Both the position numbers and the translations under genes were made by a program. Positions 18,043-27,678 of a DNA stretch of 56,418 nucleotides are shown here, one piece after another. The notes under the pieces are model-generated. The model had not been told where the DNA came from and searched no databases. It saw only the letters and a list, made by a program, of their open reading frames with translations. Position 1 is the stretch's first letter. The number at the start of each line of letters is the position of its first letter. The stretch is from Lactiplantibacillus herbarum (GTDB lineage Bacteria > Bacillota > Bacilli > Lactobacillales > Lactobacillaceae), in NCBI RefSeq assembly GCF_001039045.1, contig NZ_LFEE01000021.1:21474-77891 (forward strand), given 5' to 3'.

Positions 18043-20334
18043 TTACCCGCGCGAATTTCCTTTAACGCCTGCTGTACGTTGATAGATATTACCCTCTTTC
18101 AAAAAAGTTTGCCAAACACTCGGCCGGCTTCCGCCAAATCGATAAGTGACCATCCCTTGCAAGGCTGTTGAATAAGTCGTAATTTTTTGACTTGCTAACG
18201 TATCCAAAGTCTCTTGATTGGGATGTCCGTACCGATTATGGCGCCCTACGGATAAAATACCGTAGCGAACGCCTAACTGCCGTAATGCTTGTGGATCAGA
18301 TGCCGTTTTGCTGCCATGATGGCCTAATTTCAATACGTCAACCCGCAGCTGAGGATACCGTTCAGCAATCGCTCGTTCCCCAGCCCGATCCAAATCACCC
18401 GTGAACATGAAACGCCGTCCACCAAATACGCCAGTCAACACTAATGAATCCTCATTTTCGGCACGACCAGGTTGAAACGGATGAACGGCCGTTAAGCCAT
18501 CCGCAAATCTTCGACCAGCCAAAACTTCGATTACTGGCGGTTTAACCTTAACCGTCGTTAACAATCGTTGAAACTTGGGCAAGTGCGCCATACCTGCTGG
18601 TACGACAATGCGTTTAACTGATATTAAACGCAATAGCTCACCCAAGTCTCCGATATGATCAACATCTTTATGTGATAAATACACCGTGTCGATTCGTGTG
18701 ATACCCAAGCGGTGTAAATAATTGACTGTTATGGTAGCGACCCGTGGTTTGACTTTAAGACCGTCTTCCTGCCATTTAGGCCGTGGAATCTGTAAACGCC
18801 CACCCGTATCAATCAAACTCACCGTCCGATTAAACGGCTGACGAATCAGGATCGAATCGCCCTGCCCAATGTCAATAAATTGAACGGCGCCACGTACCGG
18901 ATAGCGAATACTGATCACCATGCAGCCATACGACAGTAATAACCATCGTAGCCAGCGTCTTGTCGGCGTTCTTAATACCCATAAGCTAAGTAATCCGACT
19001 AACCACGCCCACTCTGGCGATGGTTGACCGATCGTTAATAATCCCGGCCAGGTACTCACCCAATCCAGCCAACTTTGAAAACACGTCAAAATCCAGTTAC
19101 ACCATTGTGCTAACGCAGGTACAACAAACCCAACACTAGCACCAATCATGGTTACCGGCAAGAGCACCCAACTGAACAGTGGTGCCATCACTAGATTAAC
19201 GGCTAATGACAAAATGTGCCACTGGGCCGTTGCCACCAAAAGCACTGGTAGACTGAGCAATTGCACCCGCACGGCCAATTGCCACGTGGACATACGGGGC
19301 ATTAAAATCAATAACAGCGATAACCCGTAACTCAACTGACCACCTGATTGACTCAAAACTAACGGATTATGAATAATTCCAATTAGTAATGCCATACTCC
19401 AACCACTCAGAGCACCACTAGCTTGCCGTGTCAGCCGTTGCCAAATAATCGGTAAGCCCGCCGTAATCACGGCACGTTGCAGACTGTCAGCACCGCCACC
19501 AAGTACTAAGTATAACGGCAATAAGCCTAACAACCAGTAATCAACCGTTTGCCGGCTAAGATGGCCTCGAACTAGCACCCACCTCAATAAATTAGCAAAT
19601 AAAATCACGTGCATGCCAGACAAGCTAAATAAGTGTAACAGACCTAACTGCTGAACACTGCTCATCGTTGCCTGAAAATTAGTTGGTCGCAAACCAATCA
19701 GTAAACTGGTCGCATATAACTGTAACATTGGCGGTAACTTTTGACAGGCCAGTGCAAACTGACTGCGCCACTGATGTAATTGATCCAACCAACCGGCTAA
19801 TCCCGTACGTGGTGCAGCACCAACAGTGGCCACTGATTCAACTGTCAACTGTTGAAAGATTCCCTGACTACGATAATAGGCTGGTGCATCGAATTGACCG
19901 GGGTTAGTCGGTGGCGGCACTGGACTCAACGTTCCTCGAACTCGCCACTGCGTCCGTTTAGTCACTTGAGCTAAACGATGCTTTGTAGCCGCCGACGGTA
20001 AAGTTCCTCGAACTAATAACCGACCATACGCACTCGTCGCAATCAACTGATATTGCCCACCACGTACCGTGATCATATCCGGCTGCACCCTTAACATTAA
20101 CGATTCATCATGCGGCAGCGTCTGAGTAACTCGTTGAAACTGCCAATTTTGCCAGCCTAACCAACCAGCCATGCTGACCGTTAAGAGCGTGGTTACAATC
20201 AAACAAGTCCGATCACGTAGATATACGATCCGGATGAACCACAACAATAACAATCCCGCTGCAATCCACTGCTGGTTAACTAACCAGCTACTTAGTAAGC
20301 CGCACGCAATTGCGGCAAAGAACAGTGGTCGCAA
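18043..20334 (-). CDS. comEC: DNA internalisation channel protein ComEC/Rec2
   Basis: ComEC forms the membrane channel through which single-stranded DNA enters during transformation. The 763 residues comprise an N-terminal membrane-anchored part, a competence domain with about ten hydrophobic segments (LFSLSGMHVILFANLLRWVL), and a C-terminal metallo-beta-lactamase domain. The MBL domain shows FIDIGQGDSILI, SHKDVDHIGDL and LGHHGSKTASD. The frame is intact and full length. It starts with TTG 20334 immediately after the comEB stop and has no independent SD, consistent with translational coupling. Confidence 0.93.
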   Translation of the reverse strand: MRPLFFAAIACGLLSSWLVNQQWIAAGLLLLWFIRIVYLRDRTCLIVTTLLTVSMAGWLGWQNWQFQRVTQTLPHDESLMLRVQPDMITVRGGQYQLIATSAYGRLLVRGTLPSAATKHRLAQVTKRTQWRVRGTLSPVPPPTNPGQFDAPAYYRSQGIFQQLTVESVATVGAAPRTGLAGWLDQLHQWRSQFALACQKLPPMLQLYATSLLIGLRPTNFQATMSSVQQLGLLHLFSLSGMHVILFANLLRWVLVRGHLSRQTVDYWLLGLLPLYLVLGGGADSLQRAVITAGLPIIWQRLTRQASGALSGWSMALLIGIIHNPLVLSQSGGQLSYGLSLLLILMPRMSTWQLAVRVQLLSLPVLLVATAQWHILSLAVNLVMAPLFSWVLLPVTMIGASVGFVVPALAQWCNWILTCFQSWLDWVSTWPGLLTIGQPSPEWAWLVGLLSLWVLRTPTRRWLRWLLLSYGCMVISIRYPVRGAVQFIDIGQGDSILIRQPFNRTVSLIDTGGRLQIPRPKWQEDGLKVKPRVATITVNYLHRLGITRIDTVYLSHKDVDHIGDLGELLRLISVKRIVVPAGMAHLPKFQRLLTTVKVKPPVIEVLAGRRFADGLTAVHPFQPGRAENEDSLVLTGVFGGRRFMFTGDLDRAGERAIAERYPQLRVDVLKLGHHGSKTASDPQALRQLGVRYGILSVGRHNRYGHPNQETLDTLASQKITTYSTALQGMVTYRFGGSRPSVWQTFLKEGNIYQRTAGVKGNSRG

Positions 20335-20823
20335 TTAATCGCGAGCTAACAACACCTGATCAAGATTCAACTTATCCAAATCACCCTGACTAAATTTCAC
20401 TTGTTGTAACGTTACGTGTTTGCGTTCAATTAACGCCATCGCATATTCGTCATTATGATAATTCCGCAAGTAATGGATCTTTTGAATTCCCGCTTGCAAC
20501 AACATCTTCGTGCATTGTAAACAAGGAAAATCCGTGACATAAATTTCAGAACCATCCGTCGCTGCACCGAATTTTGCACACTGCAGAATCGCATTCATTT
20601 CAGCATGAATCGTCCGCACACAGTGGCCATCTACCAGATAACAGCCCTCATCAATACAGTGAACATCCCCAGACACTGAACCATTATAACCGCCCGCAAT
20701 AATTCGCTTATCACGCACGATCGTGGCCCCTACTGAGAGTCGTTCACAAGTGCTTCGAGCCGATAATAGTACGGCCTGCATCATAAAATATTGATCCCAT
20801 GGAATTCGTTGATCCTTCATCAT
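20335..20823 (-). CDS. comEB: ComE operon protein 2, dCMP deaminase family
   Basis: This is a zinc-dependent deoxycytidylate deaminase homologue, probably supplying dUMP; it sits in the comE operon but is not needed for transformation in Bacillus. The zinc site reads HAEMNAILQ (catalytic His-Glu) and PCLQCTKMLLQAG (two Cys). A CIDEGCYLVDGHC segment fits the additional zinc of dCMP deaminases. The start is ATG 20823 with GAGG six bases upstream; an upstream ATG lacks an SD. About 162 residues. Confidence 0.9.
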   Translation of the reverse strand: MMKDQRIPWDQYFMMQAVLLSARSTCERLSVGATIVRDKRIIAGGYNGSVSGDVHCIDEGCYLVDGHCVRTIHAEMNAILQCAKFGAATDGSEIYVTDFPCLQCTKMLLQAGIQKIHYLRNYHNDEYAMALIERKHVTLQQVKFSQGDLDKLNLDQVLLARD

Positions 20824-20874
20824 TTTATGCCTCGCTTTCAATGACAGTAGTATACCAAATTGCGCGCCTAGACA

Positions 20875-21558
20875 CTAGACGACTAGTCGGTCTTTATACT
20901 TTGCAACCGTTTTATCGCCAAATCCCGGTACTTTTTTTAACTCATCAACCGACTTAAAATCACCATGTTGCTGTCGATAAGCCACAATTTTCTCAGCTTT
21001 TTTTTGACCAACACCACTGAGATGCTGCAAGGTTGCCACATCCGCCTGATTAAGATTAATCGGTTCGTTAGATGTTGCTGAAGAAGCGCCACTTGTAGAG
21101 CTGCTCGCAACACCGGTTGGCGCCGTACTAGCAGCCGGGACACTTTGAGCTGGTGTCGAAACGTGTGACTCCCCCTTAGCTGGTACGTAGATCACCTGCT
21201 GATCCGCTACTTTGGCCGCCAAGTTGACCTGTTGTTCATCTGCCTGTACTTGCATGCCCTGTGCCATATTGATCACATCCGCCACGCGCATGCTCGCTGA
21301 AACTCGATATAACCCCGGACGTTTCACCGCTCCTTTAACATCGACATAGACTGGCCCCGAACTACTTCGACTGCGCCCACTAGCTGCAGTCTGGTGCGAT
21401 TGTTTCTGACTCGTGCTGGACAAAGCTATGGCTGGTGCTGGTGTTTGCGGTGCCGACACGTGACTGATTATCCAGCCACCACCTAGAATAATGATCACAC
21501 CCCCAGCTAACGCTACTAACCGCCACTGTTTTCGTATCAATTGCCATACCACTGTCAT
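20875..21558 (-). CDS. comEA: Competence DNA receptor ComEA
   Basis: ComEA is the membrane-anchored double-stranded DNA receptor for transformation. It has an N-terminal membrane anchor (LVALAGGVIIILGGGWII), a Ser/Thr/Ala-rich spacer, and an SLBB-type domain (VYVDVKGAVKRPGLYRVSAS). A second low-complexity linker is followed by a C-terminal double helix-hairpin-helix DNA-binding domain (NLNQADVATLQHLSGVGQKK, VPGFGDKTVAKYKDRL). The ATG at 21558 has GGGTGG at six bases; an ATG two codons upstream (21564) is possible. It is the first gene of comEA-comEB-comEC-holA. No ComX-type TACGAATA box was found upstream. Confidence 0.93.
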   Translation of the reverse strand: MTVVWQLIRKQWRLVALAGGVIIILGGGWIISHVSAPQTPAPAIALSSTSQKQSHQTAASGRSRSSSGPVYVDVKGAVKRPGLYRVSASMRVADVINMAQGMQVQADEQQVNLAAKVADQQVIYVPAKGESHVSTPAQSVPAASTAPTGVASSSTSGASSATSNEPINLNQADVATLQHLSGVGQKKAEKIVAYRQQHGDFKSVDELKKVPGFGDKTVAKYKDRLVV

Positions 21559-21573
21559 TGTCATCCACCCTTT

Positions 21574-21595
21574 CTCGTTACTAGTCAGTTACGAG
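21574..21595 (-). other. Short hairpin in the comEA leader
   Basis: CTCGTTACT (21574-21582) and AGTTACGAG (21587-21595) are inverted repeats with one mismatch and a 4-nt loop, ending six bases upstream of the GGGTGG SD on the comEA strand. It could be an operator or a translational control hairpin; no direct evidence. Confidence 0.35.
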
Positions 21596-21611
21596 AAAAA
21601 AGGAGTTAAAT

Positions 21612-21644
21612 ACGAAAAAAGTTTGAACAACTTGTCCAAACTTT
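21612..21644 (-). terminator. Intrinsic terminator of the ylbG-rsmD-coaD-protease operon
   Basis: AAAGTTTG and CAAACTTT with additional inner pairing, followed by TTTT on the minus strand. Confidence 0.75.
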
Positions 21645-21659
21645 CAGTGTCATCTTCAA

Positions 21660-22703
21660 TTAATGCGTTTGTAAGTAGTGTACGGCCTGTTTAAACGACG
21701 TCACCGGTACAACCTTCATATTCGGTGCGTATTTTTTAACCGTCGCTTTAGCTAGTTGATAATTAGTCTGATGGTGCTCTTCAAGCGCTAAGATCGCCTT
21801 GGTTGGCTTAATGTACGGCGCAAAGAAAATTGTGGCTCCCGCATTTTTAGCAGCAATAATTTTCTTATCGATACCACCGATTTCACCAACTTGACCATCC
21901 CCATCAATCGTCCCCGTCCCAGCAATCTTACGACCGCGACGGAGATTCTGATTAGTTAACTGCTGATAAATCTGCAAACTAAACATCAAACCCGCTGACG
22001 GACCACCAATTTCACCAGCATCAACTTTAGCTGGGATCTTCGTTGTCACCTTAACGTGATCCGTCAAAGCGATACCGATACCAGCTCGCTTCGTACTCAA
22101 CTTGATCAACGGCGCCGTCGCATGACGAGTCTTGCCATCATGTTGAAACGTCAGCGTCACTCGATGTCCCACGCCCTGTTTAGCGATGTAACGCTGATAA
22201 GCCGTTGCATTATTAAAATGCTGACCATCGACTTTGGTGATTGTATCGCCAACCTTAATCTGCTTTTTAAACTTTGAGTTGGTTTGTACCGCTAGAACGT
22301 AAATTCCTTGATAAGTCTTGGTATACGTCTGATCTGCCGACGCATACGCCGTGGCAATCGCCTCATTAGAAGCACTCTGCATGTAGAACTTCTGTACCTT
22401 ATCATAAGTCGCCGCATCCTGACCATCAGTGGCATCCGTTGCACTGACCACATCGTAATGTGGATTCAGTTGCGCGTATAACCACGTAATCGGCCGCGCC
22501 GGTGCTTCCGCTACCGACGTCAACATGAATTTACCAGACCGCTTATCTGGGTGCCCCTTAACCGTCACGAATGATTTTAAATTATTCGCACTACCAGGGC
22601 CCTCAATGTAATACGGTAGTGGCACCAAAAATAAAGCCAGCACCACTAATACCGCTACCAAGAGGCCCCAATAGTGTTTTAAAAATTGTCGTATCATTGA
22701 CAT
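21660..22703 (-). CDS. PDZ/Lon-like membrane protease (SepM/YlbL family)
   Basis: This is a membrane-anchored serine protease facing outward. The 347 residues have one N-terminal membrane segment (LLVAVLVVLALFLVPLPYYI), a PDZ domain (about 120-190, VGDTITKVDGQHF) and a C-terminal Lon-type S16 protease domain with the catalytic serine in GGPSAGLMF and lysine in GGIDKKIIAA. Bacillus YlbL and streptococcal SepM (which trims a competence peptide) belong here; the substrate in this organism is unknown. The start lies three bases after the coaD stop. The ylbG-rsmD-coaD-ylbL order is conserved with Bacillus. Confidence 0.9.
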   Translation of the reverse strand: MSMIRQFLKHYWGLLVAVLVVLALFLVPLPYYIEGPGSANNLKSFVTVKGHPDKRSGKFMLTSVAEAPARPITWLYAQLNPHYDVVSATDATDGQDAATYDKVQKFYMQSASNEAIATAYASADQTYTKTYQGIYVLAVQTNSKFKKQIKVGDTITKVDGQHFNNATAYQRYIAKQGVGHRVTLTFQHDGKTRHATAPLIKLSTKRAGIGIALTDHVKVTTKIPAKVDAGEIGGPSAGLMFSLQIYQQLTNQNLRRGRKIAGTGTIDGDGQVGEIGGIDKKIIAAKNAGATIFFAPYIKPTKAILALEEHHQTNYQLAKATVKKYAPNMKVVPVTSFKQAVHYLQTH

Positions 22704-22706
22704 CTG

Positions 22707-23186
22707 TTAATCACCTAGCCGTTGCTGTAACTGTTCAGCCACCGCGGTTGGCACGTACTTAGAGACGTCCGCACCCATCTTGGCAACTTCCTTGATCAAA
22801 CTCGACGAAAAGTAAGCGTATGGTGGCCGCGCAATCAGACAGATCGTTTCAATCTCATCATTAAGCGATTTATTCATCCACGCAATATCGCGTTCATAAC
22901 CGAAGTCCTGTTCATTACGGAGTCCGCGAACTAGCACGGTGGCATGGACACTAGCCATAAAGTCGACGGTCAACCCAGTTGCGGCCTGAACGTCAACGTT
23001 AGGCAAATCAGCTACTTCTTTACTGATCATCGCAACTTTTTCAGCCATCGTAAACAACGGTTGCTTACTCGTATTGACCATTACCGCCACGATCAAGTGA
23101 TCGACAAATCGGCTAGCACGCTGAATCATATCTAAATGGCCCCGAGTAATCGGATCAAAGCTGCCAGGAAATACCGCTGTCACCAT
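22707..23186 (-). CDS. coaD: Phosphopantetheine adenylyltransferase
   Basis: CoaD transfers AMP from ATP to 4'-phosphopantetheine, the penultimate step of coenzyme A synthesis. The 159 residues carry the nucleotidyltransferase signature FPGSFDPITRGHLDMI (6-21, TxGH variant), RGLRNEQDFGYE and the C-terminal SSSLIKEVA. Length and motifs are canonical. It starts four bases after the rsmD stop, within a tight operon. Confidence 0.96.
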   Translation of the reverse strand: MVTAVFPGSFDPITRGHLDMIQRASRFVDHLIVAVMVNTSKQPLFTMAEKVAMISKEVADLPNVDVQAATGLTVDFMASVHATVLVRGLRNEQDFGYERDIAWMNKSLNDEIETICLIARPPYAYFSSSLIKEVAKMGADVSKYVPTAVAEQLQQRLGD

Positions 23187-23189
23187 CCG

Positions 23190-23753
23190 CTACACCTCCA
23201 CGGCTGTTTTTTGATAAATGGTAATCACCGTGATGCCATAATCTTGACGCCGAATCAACTTAAATCCTGGTAAGTCGTCAGGTAAATCAGCATTCATATC
23301 CGTTTCACAGATCACTCGACAACCCGGGTTGAGCAGCTGCAACTCATCACAGCGCTGAATATCCTTGACGATCTGCTGCTTAGCGTACGGTGGGTCTAAA
23401 AAGAGTAGATCAAACCGTTCCTGCTGCGTTACTAGTCGTTCCAGGACCCGTTGAGCGTCACCTTTGATAACATCAAAGCGTTCTGCAGCCTTGGTAACCG
23501 TGATGTTATCTTGGATCGTCTTGATTGCTTGATACTGCCGATCAATCAAGACAGCCCGATCAATACCGCGTGAGACTGCCTCGATACTGAGACCGCCACT
23601 TCCGGCAAATAAATCTAACGACTGACCGCCATCAAAGTAAGGACCAATAATATTGAAAACTGCTTCCTTGACTTTATCCGTCGTAGGCCGCGTCTGCATA
23701 CCGGGAACTGCCTTTAACCGGCGTCCGCCAAAATCTCCTGCTACAATTCGCAT
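23190..23753 (-). CDS. rsmD: 16S rRNA (guanine(966)-N2)-methyltransferase RsmD
   Basis: RsmD methylates G966 of 16S rRNA in the assembled 30S subunit. The SAM-binding motif I is DLFAGSGGLSIEAVSRG (about 46-62) and the catalytic motif IV is LFLDPPYA. The N-terminal RIVAGDFGGRRLKAVPG is typical of the family. It has 187 residues and is intact, encoded between ylbG and coaD as in Bacillus. Confidence 0.94.
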   Translation of the reverse strand: MRIVAGDFGGRRLKAVPGMQTRPTTDKVKEAVFNIIGPYFDGGQSLDLFAGSGGLSIEAVSRGIDRAVLIDRQYQAIKTIQDNITVTKAAERFDVIKGDAQRVLERLVTQQERFDLLFLDPPYAKQQIVKDIQRCDELQLLNPGCRVICETDMNADLPDDLPGFKLIRRQDYGITVITIYQKTAVEV

Positions 23754-23768
23754 CTCATCTTCACCAAC

Positions 23769-24065
23769 TTAATCTTCATCATCCGGTGCACCGGTAGTTT
23801 CAGGGTTAAAAAAGCCCTTATCCACCCGTTCACCAAAGTTCATCGCAACGTCGGGCCGGTATGATGGCTCAACCTTCCGAACGAAATTTAATTTGTTAAT
23901 TCTAGCCGTGGCCGCTGGTACTTGACTCTCATCCATGTAGAGCACCACGTAATGTTCCTTATGCGATTGGTACTGAACTAGACCAAATCGCTTTAATTGC
24001 CGGACCTGTTTCATCGAGTGCATGTACACGATCAACGACCGGCGGGGTTTTACTGTAAAATCCAT
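23769..24065 (-). CDS. YlbG family protein (DUF2129)
   Basis: This is a 98-residue protein with the family opening (PRRSLIVYMHSMKQVRQLKR) and YQSHKEHYVVLYMD. The function is unknown. It is found next to rsmD and coaD in many Firmicutes and shares their operon here. The SD AGAGGTGA precedes the ATG. The C-terminal 25 residues are acidic and probably disordered. Confidence 0.85.
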   Translation of the reverse strand: MDFTVKPRRSLIVYMHSMKQVRQLKRFGLVQYQSHKEHYVVLYMDESQVPAATARINKLNFVRKVEPSYRPDVAMNFGERVDKGFFNPETTGAPDDED

Positions 24066-24169
24066 CGAATGTCACCTCTTATACTGGAGTAGCTTGTTTA
24101 AATGTTAGGCTAGATTCACAATTTCGTCAACTAAGAACTTGCTACTTTCTCAAAGTAAATTATTCTCAT

Positions 24170-24205
24170 AAAAAGAACCACTAACAATCAATACGTCAGT
24201 GGTTC
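24170..24205 (-). terminator. Intrinsic terminator of pyc
   Basis: GAACCACT and AGTGGTTC stem with a partially paired 15-nt loop, then TTTTT on the minus strand. Confidence 0.85.
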
Positions 24206-24215
24206 CCTAATTAAC

Positions 24216-27200
24216 CTATTTTGGTGTTATTTCAAGCAATAAATCATCCGTCTGAATGACATCACCAGCACTAACGTAGACGTGTTCAATCACACCGTCT
24301 TCCGGTGCTTGAATCGTCGTTTCCATCTTCATTGCTTCAGTGACCAATAACGGTTCACCCTTCTTAACGGTCTGACCCTTCTTAACTAAGAGTTTCAGAA
24401 CCGAACCACTCATGGTTGCCCCAACTTCATTTTCATTAGTTGGTTCCGCTTTGCGCGTCCCAGTGGCTGATTGATGAATCGCATTGTCCTTGATTGTGGT
24501 CTCTTGGTTCTGACCATTGATACTAAAGTACAGTGTTCGTACCCCGTCAACGTCCGGATCACTGATCTGGTTAAGCTTAACGATCATCATCTTACCCTTA
24601 GCAAGTTCAACGTTGACCGTTTCACCTAACCGCATCCCTTGGAAGAAAGTTGGTGTATCTAGTAATGAAATGTGACCATAACGTTGATGGCTTGCATAGT
24701 AGTCCATGAAGACCTTCGGATACAGAATATAACTGAGGACTTCTTGATGACTAGCCTCATGACCTAATTTGGCCGTTAATTCTGCCTTGACCGCCTCAAA
24801 ATCAGCCGGTTTTGCCAAACTACCTGGCCGTACCGTCAATGCCGAGTGATCTTTGAGAATGATCTGTTGTAACTTCTCAGGGAAGCCACCAACGGGTTGT
24901 CCTAGGTTACCCGCAAAGAAGTTGATGACGGATGCTGGGAAATCTAACTTCTGCCCGTGATCGTAAACGTCATCTGGCGTCAGGTGATTCTCCACCATGA
25001 ATAGCGCCATGTCACCGACCACTTTTGAGCTTGGCGTTACTTTAATAATATCGCCGAACATCTCATTAACGGTCGCGTACATCGCCTTAACTTCTTCCCA
25101 ACGATCACCTAAGCCGACTGCTCTAGCTTGTTGTTGCAAGTTTGAATACTGGCCACCAGGCATCTGGGTCTGATAAATATCCGTTTGTGGACCAGTCATT
25201 CCGTTAGAGAAGTCTTGGTAATATGGCCGAATTCCTTGCCAGTACCGATTAATCGCTTCGACATGGTTGATATCCACGTCCGGTTGCCGATCGTTATGTG
25301 CTAATGCGTAGTACAGGGAACTCATCGATGGTTGACTCGTCGTTCCTGATAGCGCACTAGCTGCCACGTCGACCACATCGACGCCGGCTGCCACTGCTCG
25401 TGCATACGTAAAGATTCCGTTACCCGTCGTATCATGGGTATGCAAGTGCACTGGAATATCCAACGTATCCTTCAAAGTAGCGACTAGTTCGTAAGCCGCT
25501 TCTGGCTTCAAGATCCCCGCCATATCCTTGATAGCAATAATATCCGCACCAGTTGACTGCAGATCAAGTGCCAATTGACGGTAATAGGCCAAATCATACT
25601 TTTGACGATTTGGATCCATAATATCGCCCGTATAACAGATCGTAGCTTCCGCAATTTTACCCGTTTCCTTAACGGCCTGAATACTCTTCTCCATTTGTGG
25701 AATCCAGTTCAAGCTATCAAAGACCCGGAAAACGTCGATACCACTCTTAGCAGCTTCTAAAATAAATTCACGAATCACATTATCAGGATAATTCTGATAA
25801 CCGACCGCATTAGAACCTCGGAATAACATTTGTAGTAAAGTCCGCGGCATTGCTTGTCGTAATTTCTTCAAACGATTCCATGGATTTTCGTTCAGGAAGC
25901 GGTAAGCAACGTCGAAGGTCGCGCCACCCCACATCTCATACGAGAATAATTGTGGCAACGCCTTTTGTGACGCTTCAGCAACCGCCAGCATATCCTTGGT
26001 CCGCATCCGGGTCGCAAACAGACTCTGATGTGCATCCCGCATCGTCGTATCCGTCAACAAGACTTGTTTTTGGTCCAACAACCAGCTCTGAAGTCCCGTA
26101 GTCCCCTGAGCATCCAGGATATCCTTGGCCGTCACAATTTGCTTGCTGAGCGGTTGAAAGTCATCGTTGAACGCGATGTCTGGATAGTATTTTTTGGCAT
26201 GTTGAGCAACGTCGGCAAAACCATTGACCGTGACGTTACCGATATACTTGATCATCTGGCCCTCACGTTGTGACTTATCATGGAATTTAAAGAGTTCAGG
26301 ATTCTGATCAATAAAACGCGTGCTGGCTTTGCCCGCCTGGAAAGTTGGATCATCAATCACATTGAGCATGAACGGAATGTTCGTCTTAACACCGCGAATA
26401 TCAAACCCAACTAAGACCCGCCGCATTTTATGCACGGCGTCTTTAAAGCTGCTGGCTGCCACGCAGGCCTTTACCAACAGTGAATCAAAGTACGGCGTCA
26501 CAATTGCGCCAGAATAAGTATTCCCAGCATCCAACCGTACACCGTTACCACCTGGTGAGCGGTAAGTTTCGATCAAGCCAGTATCAGGCATAAAGTTATT
26601 AGCCGGATCTTCAGTTGTCACTCGACATTGGATCGCCGCACCTTTGTACGTTAACTCATCTTGGTGTGGTAGGTGTAGGTCTTCAAACAGATCGCCACCC
26701 ATCGCAATCTTCAACTGAGCGTGCACAATATCAACTTCCGTAATCATTTCAGTAATCGTGTGTTCTACTTGAACCCGTGGATTAACTTCCATGAAATAGA
26801 ACTGGTCACCCTCAACTAAGAATTCCACCGTTGCCGCATTGACATAGTCGACACTCTTCATTAAGTCGACAGCAGCATCACAAATTTTTTGCCGTAATTC
26901 AGCTGGTAACGATACCGCTGGTGCGATTTCAATTACCTTTTGGTTACGTCGTTGGACTGAACAATCACGTTCGAATAAGTGCATCACATTTCCGTGGGAG
27001 TCACCTAAAATCTGAACTTCAATGTGTTTAGGATTAGCAATAAATTTTTCTAAGTAGATCTCATCATCGCCGAAGGATTGCATCGCTTCAGAACGTGCTC
27101 GGTCAAAAGCTTCTTGTAGTTCAGAAGCTTCGTGAACGATGCGCATGCCCCGACCACCGCCACCCATCGCAGCTTTAATCATGATTGGGAAACCGTACTG

Positions 27201-27647
27201 TTGTGTGAATTGAAGGGCTTCATTCAAACTAGTGACCGGATGTAGCGTACTAGGAATCGTCTGAACACCAGCATCTTGAGCAACTTGTTTGGCCGTAATC
27301 TTATCGCCAAACATCTCTAAGTGCTCCGGTTTTGGTCCGACAAACGTCATGCCTTCTTCAGCAATCCGCCGTGCAAAGGTCGCATTTTCAGACAAGAAAC
27401 CGTAGCCAGGATGAATCGCATCAACGTGATTCTCCTTAGCGATTCGAATAATATCTTCAATATCAAGGTAGGCAGCAATTGGTGCCTTACCTTCACCCAC
27501 AAGATACGCTTCATCAGCTTTAAAGCGGTGAACTGAAAATTCATCTTCTTTGGCATAGATCGCAATAGTTTGCATGCCTAGTTCATGACAAGCACGAATG
27601 ACCCGCGTGGCAATTTCACCACGGTTAGCAATTAATACTCTTTTCAC
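24216..27647 (-). CDS. pyc: Pyruvate carboxylase
   Basis: This biotin enzyme converts pyruvate, bicarbonate and ATP to oxaloacetate, supplying aspartate in organisms with an incomplete TCA cycle. The 1143 residues contain the biotin carboxylase domain (1 to about 450, with KAAMGGGGRGMR and the MEVNPRVQVEHTITE motif). The carboxyltransferase domain starts at about 530 (TDTTMRDAHQSLFATRMR). The C-terminal biotinyl domain has the acceptor lysine in EAMKMET (about K1107). The start is GTG 27647 with GAGGGGG upstream. It follows ftsW by 31 bp with no terminator between, suggesting a ftsW-pyc unit. Confidence 0.97.
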   Translation of the reverse strand: MKRVLIANRGEIATRVIRACHELGMQTIAIYAKEDEFSVHRFKADEAYLVGEGKAPIAAYLDIEDIIRIAKENHVDAIHPGYGFLSENATFARRIAEEGMTFVGPKPEHLEMFGDKITAKQVAQDAGVQTIPSTLHPVTSLNEALQFTQQYGFPIMIKAAMGGGGRGMRIVHEASELQEAFDRARSEAMQSFGDDEIYLEKFIANPKHIEVQILGDSHGNVMHLFERDCSVQRRNQKVIEIAPAVSLPAELRQKICDAAVDLMKSVDYVNAATVEFLVEGDQFYFMEVNPRVQVEHTITEMITEVDIVHAQLKIAMGGDLFEDLHLPHQDELTYKGAAIQCRVTTEDPANNFMPDTGLIETYRSPGGNGVRLDAGNTYSGAIVTPYFDSLLVKACVAASSFKDAVHKMRRVLVGFDIRGVKTNIPFMLNVIDDPTFQAGKASTRFIDQNPELFKFHDKSQREGQMIKYIGNVTVNGFADVAQHAKKYYPDIAFNDDFQPLSKQIVTAKDILDAQGTTGLQSWLLDQKQVLLTDTTMRDAHQSLFATRMRTKDMLAVAEASQKALPQLFSYEMWGGATFDVAYRFLNENPWNRLKKLRQAMPRTLLQMLFRGSNAVGYQNYPDNVIREFILEAAKSGIDVFRVFDSLNWIPQMEKSIQAVKETGKIAEATICYTGDIMDPNRQKYDLAYYRQLALDLQSTGADIIAIKDMAGILKPEAAYELVATLKDTLDIPVHLHTHDTTGNGIFTYARAVAAGVDVVDVAASALSGTTSQPSMSSLYYALAHNDRQPDVDINHVEAINRYWQGIRPYYQDFSNGMTGPQTDIYQTQMPGGQYSNLQQQARAVGLGDRWEEVKAMYATVNEMFGDIIKVTPSSKVVGDMALFMVENHLTPDDVYDHGQKLDFPASVINFFAGNLGQPVGGFPEKLQQIILKDHSALTVRPGSLAKPADFEAVKAELTAKLGHEASHQEVLSYILYPKVFMDYYASHQRYGHISLLDTPTFFQGMRLGETVNVELAKGKMMIVKLNQISDPDVDGVRTLYFSINGQNQETTIKDNAIHQSATGTRKAEPTNENEVGATMSGSVLKLLVKKGQTVKKGEPLLVTEAMKMETTIQAPEDGVIEHVYVSAGDVIQTDDLLLEITPK

Positions 27648-27678
27648 TAAAACCCCCTCATTCCCAAATAAGATCGTT

